This document shows positions 37,796 to 46,977 of a stretch of DNA of 64,000 nt, piece after piece (within the stretch, counting starts at the first letter, position 1; every line of letters starts with the position of its first letter). The notes beneath the pieces were generated by a model that did not search any database, was not told the origin of the DNA, and saw nothing but the letters and a program-made list of their open reading frames with translations. Location: contig NZ_CP021455.1 in the NCBI RefSeq assembly GCF_002158865.1, positions 2,976,001 to 3,040,000 on the forward strand, read 5' to 3'. This DNA is from Comamonas serinivorans. Its GTDB lineage: Bacteria > Pseudomonadota > Gammaproteobacteria > Burkholderiales > Burkholderiaceae_C. A program made the position numbers and the translations under genes.

Positions 37796-38836
37796 ATGCA
37801 CCACCCCGATCGCCGCCGCAGCCTGCACGTGCTGACCCGCCTGGGGGCGGCCTGCCTGGCGGGCCCCCTCGCCGCGCAGGCTCAGCCGACCCAGCCCCCG
37901 GCGCGCCTGCCCTCAGCGTCGGCTGCGGCCCACTTTCCGCAACGCGCCCTCCGGTTGTTCAACCCCTTCCCCGTGGGCGGCGGGCCCGATGGCGTCTCGC
38001 GCCTGATCGCTCAGAAGCTGGGCGCGGCCTACCAGGTGCCCGTGGTGGTCGACAACCGCCCCGGCGCCAATGGCTTCCTCGCGATCGAAGCCTTTCGCGC
38101 CGCCAGCGCGCCCGCGCGCGATGGGCACGAGCTCATCGTGCTCGACCTGGTGCACCTGGCCGCCTACCCCTGGCTGTTCAAACGCCTGCCGTACGACCCC
38201 GAACGCGACTTCACGCCGCTGCTGCCGCTGTTCCGCACGCACTTTTTCATCGCCGTGGGGCGGCACAGCCCGCACCACACCCTGGCCGATCTGCTGGCCG
38301 AGGCCCAACGCGCGCGCCTGACCTACGGCTCGTGGGCCGTGGGCAGCCCGGCCCACCTGGGCGCCGCCATGCTGGCCGAACAGACCGGGACGCGGATGGA
38401 CCACATCGTCTACAAGGAAACGGCCCAGCTCTACGCCGATGTGGCCAACGGCACGCTGAGCTTTGCGCTGGGCACGCTGGCCACCATGCGGGCCCTGGTT
38501 GACGGCGACCGGCTGCGCCTGCTGGCCGTGTGCGCCAGCCAGCGGCTGGGCGCCCACCCGCAGGTGCCCACCGTGGCCGAGGCCGGCGGGCCAGCCGGCT
38601 TCACGGTGGCCGGCATCAACCTGCTGGCGGGGCCCGCGGGCTTGCCCCCAGCCGTGGCCGACCAGCTGTGGCGCGACGTGGGCCGCAGCCTGCAAGGACC
38701 GGACGTGGACGCCAAGTTCAACGCCTTCGGCTACGAGCCCTTTGCCATGCCCCGCGCCGAGCTGCCGGCCTACCTGCAAGCCCAGCGCCTGACCCACCAG
38801 CGGCTGGTGCGGGCCGCCAACATCACGCCGCTTTAA
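37796..38836 (+). CDS. TctC/Bug-family periplasmic binding protein
   Basis: A 346-aa Bug protein; signal peptide CLAGPLAAQAQ. Family motifs: LRLFNPFPVGGGPDGVSRLIA, VVVDNRPGANG, HIVYKETAQLYADVANGTLS (the usual YKG is YKE here). It is rightward and single; the next rightward gene is more than 1.5 kb away. No LysR gene is adjacent, unlike two other TctC genes here. Confidence 0.9.
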   Translation: MHHPDRRRSLHVLTRLGAACLAGPLAAQAQPTQPPARLPSASAAAHFPQRALRLFNPFPVGGGPDGVSRLIAQKLGAAYQVPVVVDNRPGANGFLAIEAFRAASAPARDGHELIVLDLVHLAAYPWLFKRLPYDPERDFTPLLPLFRTHFFIAVGRHSPHHTLADLLAEAQRARLTYGSWAVGSPAHLGAAMLAEQTGTRMDHIVYKETAQLYADVANGTLSFALGTLATMRALVDGDRLRLLAVCASQRLGAHPQVPTVAEAGGPAGFTVAGINLLAGPAGLPPAVADQLWRDVGRSLQGPDVDAKFNAFGYEPFAMPRAELPAYLQAQRLTHQRLVRAANITPL

Positions 38837-39373
38837 TCGTCAGGAGTAACCAGCCATTCCCGTTCTTATACAAACGAGAAACAAGACATACCTCACCTCA
38901 ATGCGAGTGCCTCCATCTGAAAGATAACCGCAACCACTCCCGCGCATCGCCGGTTCAGTGGCCCGATTTCCGGCCCCGACGACCTGAACCCAGCTGCCGA
39001 GCCGAGCACGCAGCATCCAGACCGGCGGACAGGCTGGCCCGCTGCGGGCCAGCGGCGCAGCAGGCCACCGCGCGTGGTGGCCACACAGCCACTGCAGGGT
39101 GACGACAACGGGTCTTCTGCCGGGCCCGCATCCCTCAGCAATTGGCACGAATCGGCCCGACTGCCGGCACGCTGACCGCAGCTGGCAATCCGCCCCGACG
39201 CACTTGCCCCCGACCGCCGCCCCGTCAAAGGTGCGCTTCGTCGTCGTCTGCAGCCGGCAAGCCGGCCCGTGTGGCAGGACCCCGACCCTGTGACAGCTGG
39301 CGACCCAGCCGTGCCACGACCGCGGTCCAGCAGCCGACGGCTGGCCAGCGATGCCGGGCCCGGTCGCAGGCCG
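38837..39373. other. Convergent intergenic region
   Basis: One palindromic repeat lies 7-8 nt after the TctC stop. The remaining ~480 bp shows no gene or terminator that I can support. Confidence 0.5.
38844..38894. repeat. Palindromic repeat after the TctC stop
   Basis: Inner arms TTCCCGTT and AACGAGAA (one mismatch), loop CTTATACAA; ends AGTAACC and CATACCTC. Confidence 0.8.
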
Positions 39374-40315
39374 TCAGCGCACCGGCGACACCACACCACG
39401 CCCGCTGAAGTGGCCCAGGGCGTTGTCCAGAAAGCGGTCGACCATGGCTTGGCCGGCCTCGGGCGACCAGCCGCCGATGTGCGGCGTGATGGTCAGGTTG
39501 TCAAAGCCGATCAGCGCCTGCGGGGGCTCGGGCTCGCTGTCGTACACATCCAGCCCAGCGCCGGCAATGGCCTTGTCCTGCAGCGCCTGGGCCAGCGCCG
39601 CCGTGTCGACCACGCTGCCACGGCCGATGTTGACCAGCACGCCGCGTGGCCCCAGCGCCTGCAGCACCTCGGCGTTCACGGCGTGGTGCGTGGCCGCGCC
39701 GCCCGGTGCCGCACACACCAGCACGTCGCTCCAGGCCGCCAGCTCGGTCAGGCTGGCGATGTAGTCCAGGTCCACGCCGTCGCGCGGCTTGCGGTTGCAG
39801 TAGGCCACGGGCATGTCGAAGCCCTTAGCACGCTTGGCGATCTCCAGGCCAATGGCGCCCAGGCCAAAGATGCCCAGGCGCTTGCCGCTGGCCTGGGCCG
39901 GCGCCGTCATGCCCGTGCGCCAATGGCCGGCGCGGCAGGCCCGGTCCATGGTCCGCACCTGGCGCAGCACGGCCAGCACCAATGCAAACGCATGGTCGGC
40001 CACACAGGCCGCGTTGGTTCCGGCGCCATTGGCCACGACCACGCCACGCCGGTGCAGGTCGGGCAGGTCCAGCTGTTCATAGCCTGCACCCAGGCAGCAA
40101 ATCAGCTCCAGTGCGGGCATGCGGTCGATTTCGGCCGCCGACAGGCCGATGGCCCCGATGGTGAGCACGGCCCGGATGCGGGCGCCGTGTTGGGCCAAAG
40201 CGGCCTCGCGCTGCGCGGGCTTGGGCGCGTAGAGCAGCTCGAAATGCTCGGCGATCTGCGCTTCGTGCGCCGGTGTCATGGGGTTGAGGACCAGGAGGGG
40301 GATGCGATCGGACAT
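39374..40315 (-). CDS. D-2-hydroxyacid dehydrogenase (glyoxylate/hydroxypyruvate reductase type)
   Basis: A 313-aa NAD(P)H-dependent dehydrogenase of the D-isomer-specific family, related to GhrA/GhrB. Conserved features: the nucleotide-binding GIFGLGAIGLEIAKRAKGF, catalytic Arg in NIGRGSVVD, Glu in GAGLDVYDSEP, and His in TPHIGGWSPEA. Reduces glyoxylate, hydroxypyruvate or a related 2-oxoacid. A Met 3 codons upstream is an equally good start. Divergent from gloA. Confidence 0.92.
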   Translation of the reverse strand: MSDRIPLLVLNPMTPAHEAQIAEHFELLYAPKPAQREAALAQHGARIRAVLTIGAIGLSAAEIDRMPALELICCLGAGYEQLDLPDLHRRGVVVANGAGTNAACVADHAFALVLAVLRQVRTMDRACRAGHWRTGMTAPAQASGKRLGIFGLGAIGLEIAKRAKGFDMPVAYCNRKPRDGVDLDYIASLTELAAWSDVLVCAAPGGAATHHAVNAEVLQALGPRGVLVNIGRGSVVDTAALAQALQDKAIAGAGLDVYDSEPEPPQALIGFDNLTITPHIGGWSPEAGQAMVDRFLDNALGHFSGRGVVSPVR

Positions 40316-40416
40316 GAGGGCCATGCAAAAGGAGCAAAAAGGCGATGGTGCGCCAGCGGGCGCAGGCCGTCAGCGCCTGCGGCACACATGCCACCAAAGG
40401 CGCGACAATCGCCCCC

Positions 40417-40827
40417 ATGAGACTGCTCCACACGATGCTGCGCGTTGGCGACCTGCAACGCTCGATTGACTTCTACACCCAGGTGCTGGGCATGACGCTG
40501 CTGCGCCGCTCGGAAAACCCCGAGTACAAGTACTCGCTCGCCTTCGTCGGCTACGAGGGTGGCAACCCGGCCCAGGCCGAGATCGAGCTGACCTACAACT
40601 GGGGCGTGGACCGCTACGACCTGGGCTCGGCCTACGGCCACATCGCCATCGGCGTGCCCGACGCCTACGCCGCCTGCGACAAGATCAAGGCCGCCGGAGG
40701 CCAGGTGACGCGCGAAGCCGGCCCGGTGGCCGGTGGCACCACGGTGATCGCCTTCGTCACCGACCCCGACGGCTACAAGGTCGAGCTGATTCAGCTGAGC
40801 GGCGATCAGGGCCAAGGCCTGCGCTGA
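40417..40827 (+). CDS. gloA: Lactoylglutathione lyase (glyoxalase I)
   Basis: Isomerises the methylglyoxal-glutathione hemithioacetal to S-lactoylglutathione. The 136-aa protein has MLRVGDLQRSIDFYTQVLGM with ligand His5, ENPEYKYSLAFVGYEGG with ligand Glu, HIAIGVPDAY with the third ligand, and DPDGYKVELIQ with the fourth. Length fits the short metal-dependent GloA form. Divergent from the 2-hydroxyacid dehydrogenase gene. Confidence 0.95.
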   Translation: MRLLHTMLRVGDLQRSIDFYTQVLGMTLLRRSENPEYKYSLAFVGYEGGNPAQAEIELTYNWGVDRYDLGSAYGHIAIGVPDAYAACDKIKAAGGQVTREAGPVAGGTTVIAFVTDPDGYKVELIQLSGDQGQGLR

Positions 40828-40854
40828 TCGGCACCGGCGTGCCTGCTGCAGCCC

Positions 40855-41280
40855 CACTCGCTTCATCACGGCCGATGTGGTGGTGCGTGCGCATGCCGAT
40901 CTGTCTGTGCTGGCCCAGGCCCTGTCCGGCAGCGACGGCCTGGCAAAGCTGCACGTCGGGCTCAGTCAGACTGCAGCCTCCGGCACGGCGAGCAGGCGGT
41001 GGCTCCGCCCCATGAGCAGGTGCTGGTGCTGCACGGCGTGCGCGGCCACACCGAGGGCGACGCGCTGATCGCCCACTGGTGCCACTGGCTGGAGCAGCTG
41101 CCCCCCGCTGCACGGGACTGCTGGGACACGGCCGACAGCCGCACCCTGGACCTGGGCTGGGCGTCTGGCCACGGCGGTGGCGCCCCACTGGAGGTGGTGT
41201 TGCACCCCAGCCGGCTGGCGGCGCTGGCTGCACTCGGCGCCTGCCTTCAAGTCACCGTGTCTCCCTGGCCGCCGGGCTGA
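40855..41280 (+). pseudogene. Possible frameshifted gene remnant
   Basis: Two adjacent frames read like protein. The first encodes FITADVVVRAHADLSVLAQAL and runs into low-quality sequence. Then a different frame, with GTG near 40999, encodes HEQVLVLHGVRGHTEGDALI and ends LAALAALGACLQVTVSPWPPG. The C-terminal part weakly recalls DUF4279-like proteins. A single frameshift in one ancestral gene would explain it, but a small intact protein from the second frame is also possible. Confidence 0.3.
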
Positions 41281-41705
41281 CGCTGACCTCGCGTCATCGG
41301 CATGACAACGCCGCGCCGCCATCACCCCTTGGCCGCTGGCCGGCGCAGTGACCCCACCACGTCGGGCCTGTTGACGCGAGGTGCTTGCCCCAGGCGGGGG
41401 CAGCTTGACGCTGCGGGCTCTCCGTTCATCTGCGACGCGCCTTGGCCGGCTGACGGGCTCAGCGCAGGCGGCCACGGCCGCTTGGCGGGCGGTCAGGCAT
41501 GACGGCCGAACAATCGGGCGCCGCCTTGACCGGTATCGGGCACGCTGCCGTCATGGGCGCCCGTGCCTGGCTCGCGCAACCCAGGACTTCCAGCAGCAAG
41601 GAGCCCGTCTCGGATCCACCGTCTGGCGATGTCGCCGCGACGGGCCGAGCGCGAGCCAACCCACACCCGCGCCGGCCTGCAGCGGATGAGCATTCTTATA
41701 AAACA

Positions 41706-41756
41706 CAGTATGCATCCCTTGCCGATTTGGAGATAACGGCAACCACCCCATACTGC
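41706..41756. repeat. Palindromic repeat upstream of ggt
   Basis: Inner arms TTGCCGAT and AACGGCAA with one mismatch; ends AGTATG and CATACTGC. It lies about 230 nt before the ggt start. Confidence 0.8.
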
Positions 41757-41986
41757 CTCCCCAAAACGACGGCGGACGCCGCCATGTCGCCAGCTCCTTG
41801 GCGTTTACCCGGTTAACGCCGATCAGGGCTTGCACTAGGGTCGGCCTGCACCGGCAAACGTACAGATCGGCACTGCCCCTCGTCCCGGGGCTGCAAGCCG
41901 GCATCCGTCTTGCTTGATGCAGGCGCCCGCGGCGACACCTGGTGCCCCGCGGCGCGCTGTATGCCAACTCAACCAGGAGCTTTCCC

Positions 41987-43945
41987 ATGACCCTCACACG
42001 TTCTTTCGTGCTCACGCCGCTGGCGTTGGCGCTCGCGCTGGCCGCCTGCGGCGGCGGAGGCGACGACGACCAGCCAGGCAGTGGCCTGATCGTCGATAAC
42101 AACGCCAACAGCTGCCAGGTGGCCTCGAATGGCGGCTCGGTGGTCGTGGGTTCGGGTGATCCGGGCGACCCCGCCGCGCCCGAGGAGGCCTCGGGCTATC
42201 GCCTGGGCTACAAAGCCAAGTATTCGAACAAGTACATGGTGGTCGCCAACACGCCGCTGGCCACCAAGGCCGGATGCGATGTGCTCAAGGCCGGCGGCAC
42301 GGCCGCAGACGCGGCCGTGGCGGTGCAGGTGGTGCTGGGCCTGGTCGAACCGCAATCGAGCACGCTGGCCGGCAGCGCCTTCATGCTGCATTACGACGCC
42401 GCCACCAAAAAGGTCACCGCCTACGACGGCCGCGAGACCGCCCCCAAGGCGGCCACCGGCTACTACCTGGTCCGGCAGGACCAGGCCGACCCCGCCTCGC
42501 CCGGCCCAGTGCCCAGCGCCCGCCGCAGCGGCCGCTCCATCGGCGTGCCCGGCGTGATGCGCATGCTGGAGATGGCGCAGAGTGAACACGGCAAGCTGAA
42601 ATGGAACCAGCTGTTCGACGAGGGCATCCGCCTGGCGTCCGACGGCTTCGTGATTCCGGCCCGCCTGGGCAGCGCCATTGCCAGCAACGCCGCCAGCCTG
42701 GCGCTGGATGGCAACGCCATGGCCACCTACTTCCACCCCGATGGCACGCCGCGCAAGAGCGGCGAGAGCATGACCAACGTGCCCTACGCGGCCACGCTGC
42801 GCGCCCTGGCCGATCAAGGTGCCAACGCGCTGCACACCGGCCCCATCGCGGCGGCCATCGTGGCCAAGGCCGCGCAGTCGGTGGGCGACGACGCGGCCAA
42901 AACGCCCATCACGCCCAGCCTGATGACGCTGGCCGACCTGGCCGACTACCAGCCCAAGAAGCGCGAGCCGGTCTGCGTGACCTACCGCAACAGCTACCAC
43001 ATCTGCTCCATGTCGCCGCCGTCGTCGGGCGGCATCGCCATCACGCAGGCGCTGGGCATCCTCGAGAACTTCGACCTGTCGGGCCTGGCGCCCACCAACC
43101 CCAGCAACGAGGGTGGCGTGCCCAGCGTGATGGGCGTGCACCTGGTGACCGAGGCCTCGCGCCTGGCCTATGCCGACCGCGACAAGTACGTGGCCGACAC
43201 GGATTTCGTGCCGCTGCCCGGCAACGGCGTGTCCTCCCTGCTGAACAAGGACTACCTCAAGTCGCGCGCCCTGCTCATCAACCCCGACCAAAGCATGGGC
43301 CGGGCCGAAGCCGGCAACTTCGGCGTGGCACGCGGCATCGACAAGACCGAGGAACACGGCACGACGCACTTCTCCATCGTCGACGCCTACGGCAACGTCG
43401 TGTCCATGACCACCACGGTGGAGGCCAGCATGGGCTCGTTCCACATGACGGGCGGCTTCCTGCTGACCAACCAGCTGACCGACTTCTCGGCCCAGCCGGA
43501 AGACGCCACCGGCCTGATCGCCAACCGGGTGGAGCCCGGCAAGCGTCCCCGCAGCACCATGGCCCCCACGCTGGTGTTCCGCGGCACGCAGCCGGGTGAC
43601 TTCGTCATGGCCACGGGCTCGCCCGGTGGCGGCGCCATCATCCAGTACGTGCTGAAGACCGTGGTGGGCGCGCTGGACTGGAAGATGGACGCCCAGCAGG
43701 CGACCTCGATGGTGGACTTTGGCGCCACCAACAGCCCCACGACCAACGTCGACGGCTCGAACACGACGCTGGACCTCACGGCCCTCGTCGATGGGCTCAA
43801 GGCCAAGGGCCACACCGTGTCGACCTCGGCGCAATCGAGCGGCATCTCGACCATCATGCGCGTGACCAAGGACGGCAAAACCCAGCTGGAAGGTGGCGTG
43901 GATCCGCGCCGCGAAGGCATCATCCTGGGCGACGGCGCCCTGTGA
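41987..43945 (+). CDS. ggt: Gamma-glutamyltransferase, lipoprotein form
   Basis: Transfers or hydrolyses the gamma-glutamyl group of glutathione and related compounds outside the cytoplasm. At 652 aa it is a typical Ntn-type proenzyme, self-cleaving before the catalytic Thr of HGTTHFSIVDAYGN, Thr459 by my count. Other motifs: AGGTAADAAVAVQVVLGLVEPQSS, SIGVPGVMRML, PGKRPRSTMAPTLVF. The N-terminus is a lipoprotein signal (LALALAACGGGGDDD), so it is probably membrane-anchored. RBS AGGAG is 5-6 nt upstream. A strong terminator follows. Confidence 0.95.
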   Translation: MTLTRSFVLTPLALALALAACGGGGDDDQPGSGLIVDNNANSCQVASNGGSVVVGSGDPGDPAAPEEASGYRLGYKAKYSNKYMVVANTPLATKAGCDVLKAGGTAADAAVAVQVVLGLVEPQSSTLAGSAFMLHYDAATKKVTAYDGRETAPKAATGYYLVRQDQADPASPGPVPSARRSGRSIGVPGVMRMLEMAQSEHGKLKWNQLFDEGIRLASDGFVIPARLGSAIASNAASLALDGNAMATYFHPDGTPRKSGESMTNVPYAATLRALADQGANALHTGPIAAAIVAKAAQSVGDDAAKTPITPSLMTLADLADYQPKKREPVCVTYRNSYHICSMSPPSSGGIAITQALGILENFDLSGLAPTNPSNEGGVPSVMGVHLVTEASRLAYADRDKYVADTDFVPLPGNGVSSLLNKDYLKSRALLINPDQSMGRAEAGNFGVARGIDKTEEHGTTHFSIVDAYGNVVSMTTTVEASMGSFHMTGGFLLTNQLTDFSAQPEDATGLIANRVEPGKRPRSTMAPTLVFRGTQPGDFVMATGSPGGGAIIQYVLKTVVGALDWKMDAQQATSMVDFGATNSPTTNVDGSNTTLDLTALVDGLKAKGHTVSTSAQSSGISTIMRVTKDGKTQLEGGVDPRREGIILGDGAL

Positions 43946-43955
43946 GGTGCATGTA

Positions 43956-44005
43956 GGTATGGAGCTGTTGCCGTTCAAGGATAGACGGCAATCAAGCCAT
44001 ACTGC
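43956..44005. repeat. Palindromic repeat after ggt
   Basis: Inner arms TTGCCGTT and GACGGCAA; ends GGTATGG and CATACTGC. It starts 10 nt after the ggt stop and precedes the T-tailed terminator by about 20 nt, so it is not itself the terminator. Confidence 0.85.
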
Positions 44006-44024
44006 CTAAACAATGCTGTTCCCC

Positions 44025-44056
44025 AGTGGCCCTGCCAGCGCAGGGCCACTTTTTTT
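44025..44056 (+). terminator. ggt terminator
   Basis: 10-nt perfect arms AGTGGCCCTG and CAGGGCCACT around a 6-nt loop, followed by six T residues. Confidence 0.92.
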
Positions 44057-44270
44057 GCGGCCTGACGCCCGGCCACGGTCCAGGACAGGGAGCATGACCG
44101 ATGGCCACGCAGCGCGGTGGGCAGGGTTGACGCGCGAACGGCGCCAAACGGTGGTCGGCGATGTGCACCCCGGTGTGCACCACGTGCCGCTGGCTCATCC
44201 CGCCGCCATACAGGCCGAGTTGGTGCGTCTGGCGCCGGACTTGGACTCGACTCAGGCCTGGCAGCCTGGC

Positions 44271-45257
44271 TCAGCGAGCCTGCAGCCAGATGTAGGCACA
44301 CATGCGGCCGCTGGCGCCAAGCGCCTGCTGATCGCGGCGGTAGGAGAAAAACCGCTCGGGCTGCCCCACCGTGCACCAGGCGGCGGTGCCGTCGTTGCCA
44401 TGCACCGCAGTGACCCCTGTGGCGGCCAGCCAAAGGCGCGCCAAGCCAGGCAGGTTGGCCAGGAACTTGCCGCCGGGCTGCGGGGTGAACTGCGCCCCGG
44501 TCTGCGTGCGCCACGCGCCCGCCTGAGCCAGAAAGGCCGCCCGCACCTCGGGCCCGACCTCAAACGCCGTCGGGCCGATGCAGGGGCCCAGCCAGGCAAC
44601 GAGATCGGCCGTTGCACGCACCTGTCCCGGCTGCGCCGCCGGCACCTGCAGGTAGGCCTGCACCAGCGCCTCCAACACGCCGCCGGGCAAGGCTGCAAGC
44701 CCATCTCCTGCGGGCGACCCCGGAGGCAGTTCTGCATTTGAAAATCCGGCTCGGTGGCCGTCTGCGTCCGGCTGCGGTTGGGCACGGGCGCCCTCGCCCG
44801 CCAGGCCGCGCCAGCCCGCATGGGCGGCGCCCACCCAGTCGCCCTGGCGGTTGGTCATCAACACCGGCAGGCAATCCGCCACCATGATGGCGCAGGCCAC
44901 GCCTGGGGCGGTGGTCCAGCTTGCATCCGCCGTCGCGCCCTGCGCGTCGCCATCGGCCAGCGGCTGCACCACCCTGCCGTGCACCTGGTTGAGGTACACC
45001 GCCTGAACACCCCAGCGCGCATCCACGGCCGCCCGATGGCGGGCCACCCGCCCCGGGTCATCGCCGACGTGCGCACCGAGGTTGAAGTGGCTCAAACCCG
45101 CAGCGACGGCAGCGCCGTCATCGCCCCCTTTTTCGTCCAGCGTGCCCCGCTCGGTGAAGGCGGCCTGCACGTTGCTGGGCGCCGGCCACTCGGGCCGCAA
45201 GACCTGGAAATGGGGCTGTTGTGCAAAACGACCACTTTCTAGAGGATTTGTACTCAT
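44271..45257 (-). CDS. pgeF: Peptidoglycan editing factor / polyphenol oxidase (multicopper-like laccase domain)
   Basis: A 328-aa protein of the YfiH/PgeF family, which corrects misincorporated amino acids in peptidoglycan precursors or has purine-nucleoside phosphorylase/laccase-like activity. Conserved zinc-site segments: LNQVHGRVVQ, IMVADCLPVLM, GAAHAGWRGLAGE, WLGPCIGPTAFEVG, and FFSYRRDQQ with GR near the C-terminus. An insertion of about 35 residues follows HAGWRGLAG. MSTNPLE is chosen as start. Divergent from phaZ. Confidence 0.92.
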   Translation of the reverse strand: MSTNPLESGRFAQQPHFQVLRPEWPAPSNVQAAFTERGTLDEKGGDDGAAVAAGLSHFNLGAHVGDDPGRVARHRAAVDARWGVQAVYLNQVHGRVVQPLADGDAQGATADASWTTAPGVACAIMVADCLPVLMTNRQGDWVGAAHAGWRGLAGEGARAQPQPDADGHRAGFSNAELPPGSPAGDGLAALPGGVLEALVQAYLQVPAAQPGQVRATADLVAWLGPCIGPTAFEVGPEVRAAFLAQAGAWRTQTGAQFTPQPGGKFLANLPGLARLWLAATGVTAVHGNDGTAAWCTVGQPERFFSYRRDQQALGASGRMCAYIWLQAR

Positions 45258-45454
45258 TCCTGACATCGGGCCCGGGGGCCCGTTCGTGCTGACTAAAATC
45301 ATGGCGTTCAGCCACGCGCGGCACCCGGCAGGTGCGCCACGCTGAACTGGAGAAGCGCACCGCTCGACCGTTCTGACAGCCCCCGGCACTGCGGGGACTG
45401 CCGCTTGCCGACCATCGTTTGTACTGTACCGATTCGCTGCAGAGAAAGGCTCCC

Positions 45455-46777
45455 ATGCTGTATCAGATCTATGAAACCCAGCGTTCGCTGATGGAACCGT
45501 TCTCCGAGCTGGCCAAAGCCACGTCCAAGGCCCTGGCCAACCCGGTCAATCCTTTCTCCACCCTGCCGGCCATGCAGCGCTCCAGCGCCGCCTATGCGCT
45601 GGTGCACCGCCTGCTCAAGGACTACGAAAAGCCCGCGTTCGGCATCAACACCCTTGAGATCGGCGGCACCGAGATCGCCATCCACGAGCGCGTGATGGTC
45701 GACAAGCCCTTCTGCGAGCTGCGCCGCTTCAAGCGCTTCTCCGACGACCCCAAGACGCTGGAATCCCTCAAGGGTCAGCCGGCTGTGCTCATCGTCGCCC
45801 CGCTGTCGGGTCACTACGCCACGCTGCTGCGTGAAACCGTGCGCGCCATGCTCGAAGGCCACAAGGTCTACATCACCGACTGGAAGAACGCCTGCATGGT
45901 GCCCCTGTCCGAGGGTGAGTTCCACCTGGACGACTACGTGAACTACGTGCAGGAGTTCATCCGCTACGTGCAGGAACAGCACGGCAACTGCCACGTGATG
46001 AGCGTGTGCCAACCCACGGTGCCCGTGCTGGCGGCCATTTCGTTGATGAGCTCGCGCGGCGAAACCACGCCCTGGTCCATGACCATGATGGGCGGCCCCA
46101 TCGACGCCCGCAAATCGCCCACGGCCGTCAACGACCTGGCGACCACCAAGAGCCATGACTGGTTCAGCAACAACGTGATCTACCGCGTGCCGTCCAGCTA
46201 CCCGGGTGCAGGCCGCCGCGTCTACCCCGGCTTTCTGCAGCACGCCGGCTTCGTGGCCATGAACCCCGACCGTCACGCCAGCAGCCACTACGACTACTTC
46301 AAGGACCTGCTCAAGGGCGATCAGTCGAGCGCCGAAACGCACCAGAAGTTCTACGACGAGTACAACGCCGTGCTCGACATGGACGCGGACTATTACCTGG
46401 AAACCATCAAGACCGTGTTCCAGGACTTCTCGCTGGTCAAGGGCACCTGGAACGTCAAGTCCGTTGAGGGCGCCCCGGAGCTCGTGCGTCCGCAAGACAT
46501 CCGCAGCACCGCGCTGCTGACCGTCGAAGGCGAGCTGGACGACATTTCGGGCTCGGGCCAGACCCGCGCCGCACACGACCTGTGCAGCAGCATCCCCGCT
46601 GCGGACAAAACCCACCTCGAAGTGCAAGGCGCTGGCCACTACGGCATCTTCAGCGGCCGCCGCTGGCGCGAAGTGGTCTACCCGCAAGTCAAGGCCTTCA
46701 TCCTGAAGTACGAAACCCAGGGCCGCAAAGCCGCCGCCACCAGCCCGGCAGCGACACCGGCCACGGCCAAGTCCTGA
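45455..46777 (+). CDS. phaZ: Intracellular poly(3-hydroxybutyrate) depolymerase
   Basis: Degrades cytoplasmic PHB granules. The 440-aa protein matches Ralstonia-type PhaZ1: nucleophile Cys185 in SVCQPTVPVLAAISLM, Asp in EGELDDISGSGQT and His in GAGHYGIFSGRRWRE. The N-terminus LYQIYETQRSLMEPFSELA is the family start and sets the ATG. It ends in a low-complexity Ala/Thr tail. A hairpin terminator follows by about 33 nt. Confidence 0.95.
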   Translation: MLYQIYETQRSLMEPFSELAKATSKALANPVNPFSTLPAMQRSSAAYALVHRLLKDYEKPAFGINTLEIGGTEIAIHERVMVDKPFCELRRFKRFSDDPKTLESLKGQPAVLIVAPLSGHYATLLRETVRAMLEGHKVYITDWKNACMVPLSEGEFHLDDYVNYVQEFIRYVQEQHGNCHVMSVCQPTVPVLAAISLMSSRGETTPWSMTMMGGPIDARKSPTAVNDLATTKSHDWFSNNVIYRVPSSYPGAGRRVYPGFLQHAGFVAMNPDRHASSHYDYFKDLLKGDQSSAETHQKFYDEYNAVLDMDADYYLETIKTVFQDFSLVKGTWNVKSVEGAPELVRPQDIRSTALLTVEGELDDISGSGQTRAAHDLCSSIPAADKTHLEVQGAGHYGIFSGRRWREVVYPQVKAFILKYETQGRKAAATSPAATPATAKS

Positions 46778-46809
46778 TGCATCCCTGAGGACTTGCGCCT
46801 CGCCACACC

Positions 46810-46840
46810 AAGCGCTGCCCAGGGCAGCGCTTTGTCGTTG
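46810..46840 (+). terminator. phaZ terminator
   Basis: Arms AAGCGCTGC and GCAGCGCTT around a 5-nt loop, followed by TGTCGTTG, modestly T-rich. Confidence 0.7.
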
Positions 46841-46977
46841 AGGCGCCCCCCTGCCCGTGGGCATGGATCCGGGTTCATCCCCCATGAACCACGGCCTGCG
46901 ATGATGGGGGTCCTTTCAGCCACGCCATTTGCCCCCGATCTGCCGTTGTCGAGCCCAATTCGAGATCGCCCACCGCC

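Larger units (their letters stand above)
40828..41986. other. Long low-content region before ggt
   Basis: Over 1.1 kb between gloA and ggt. The first 450 bp contains a possible degraded gene; the rest holds one palindromic repeat and no clear gene. Confidence 0.5.
43946..44270. other. Convergent intergenic region
   Basis: Palindromic repeat, then the ggt terminator, then about 200 bp with no supported gene. Confidence 0.6.
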
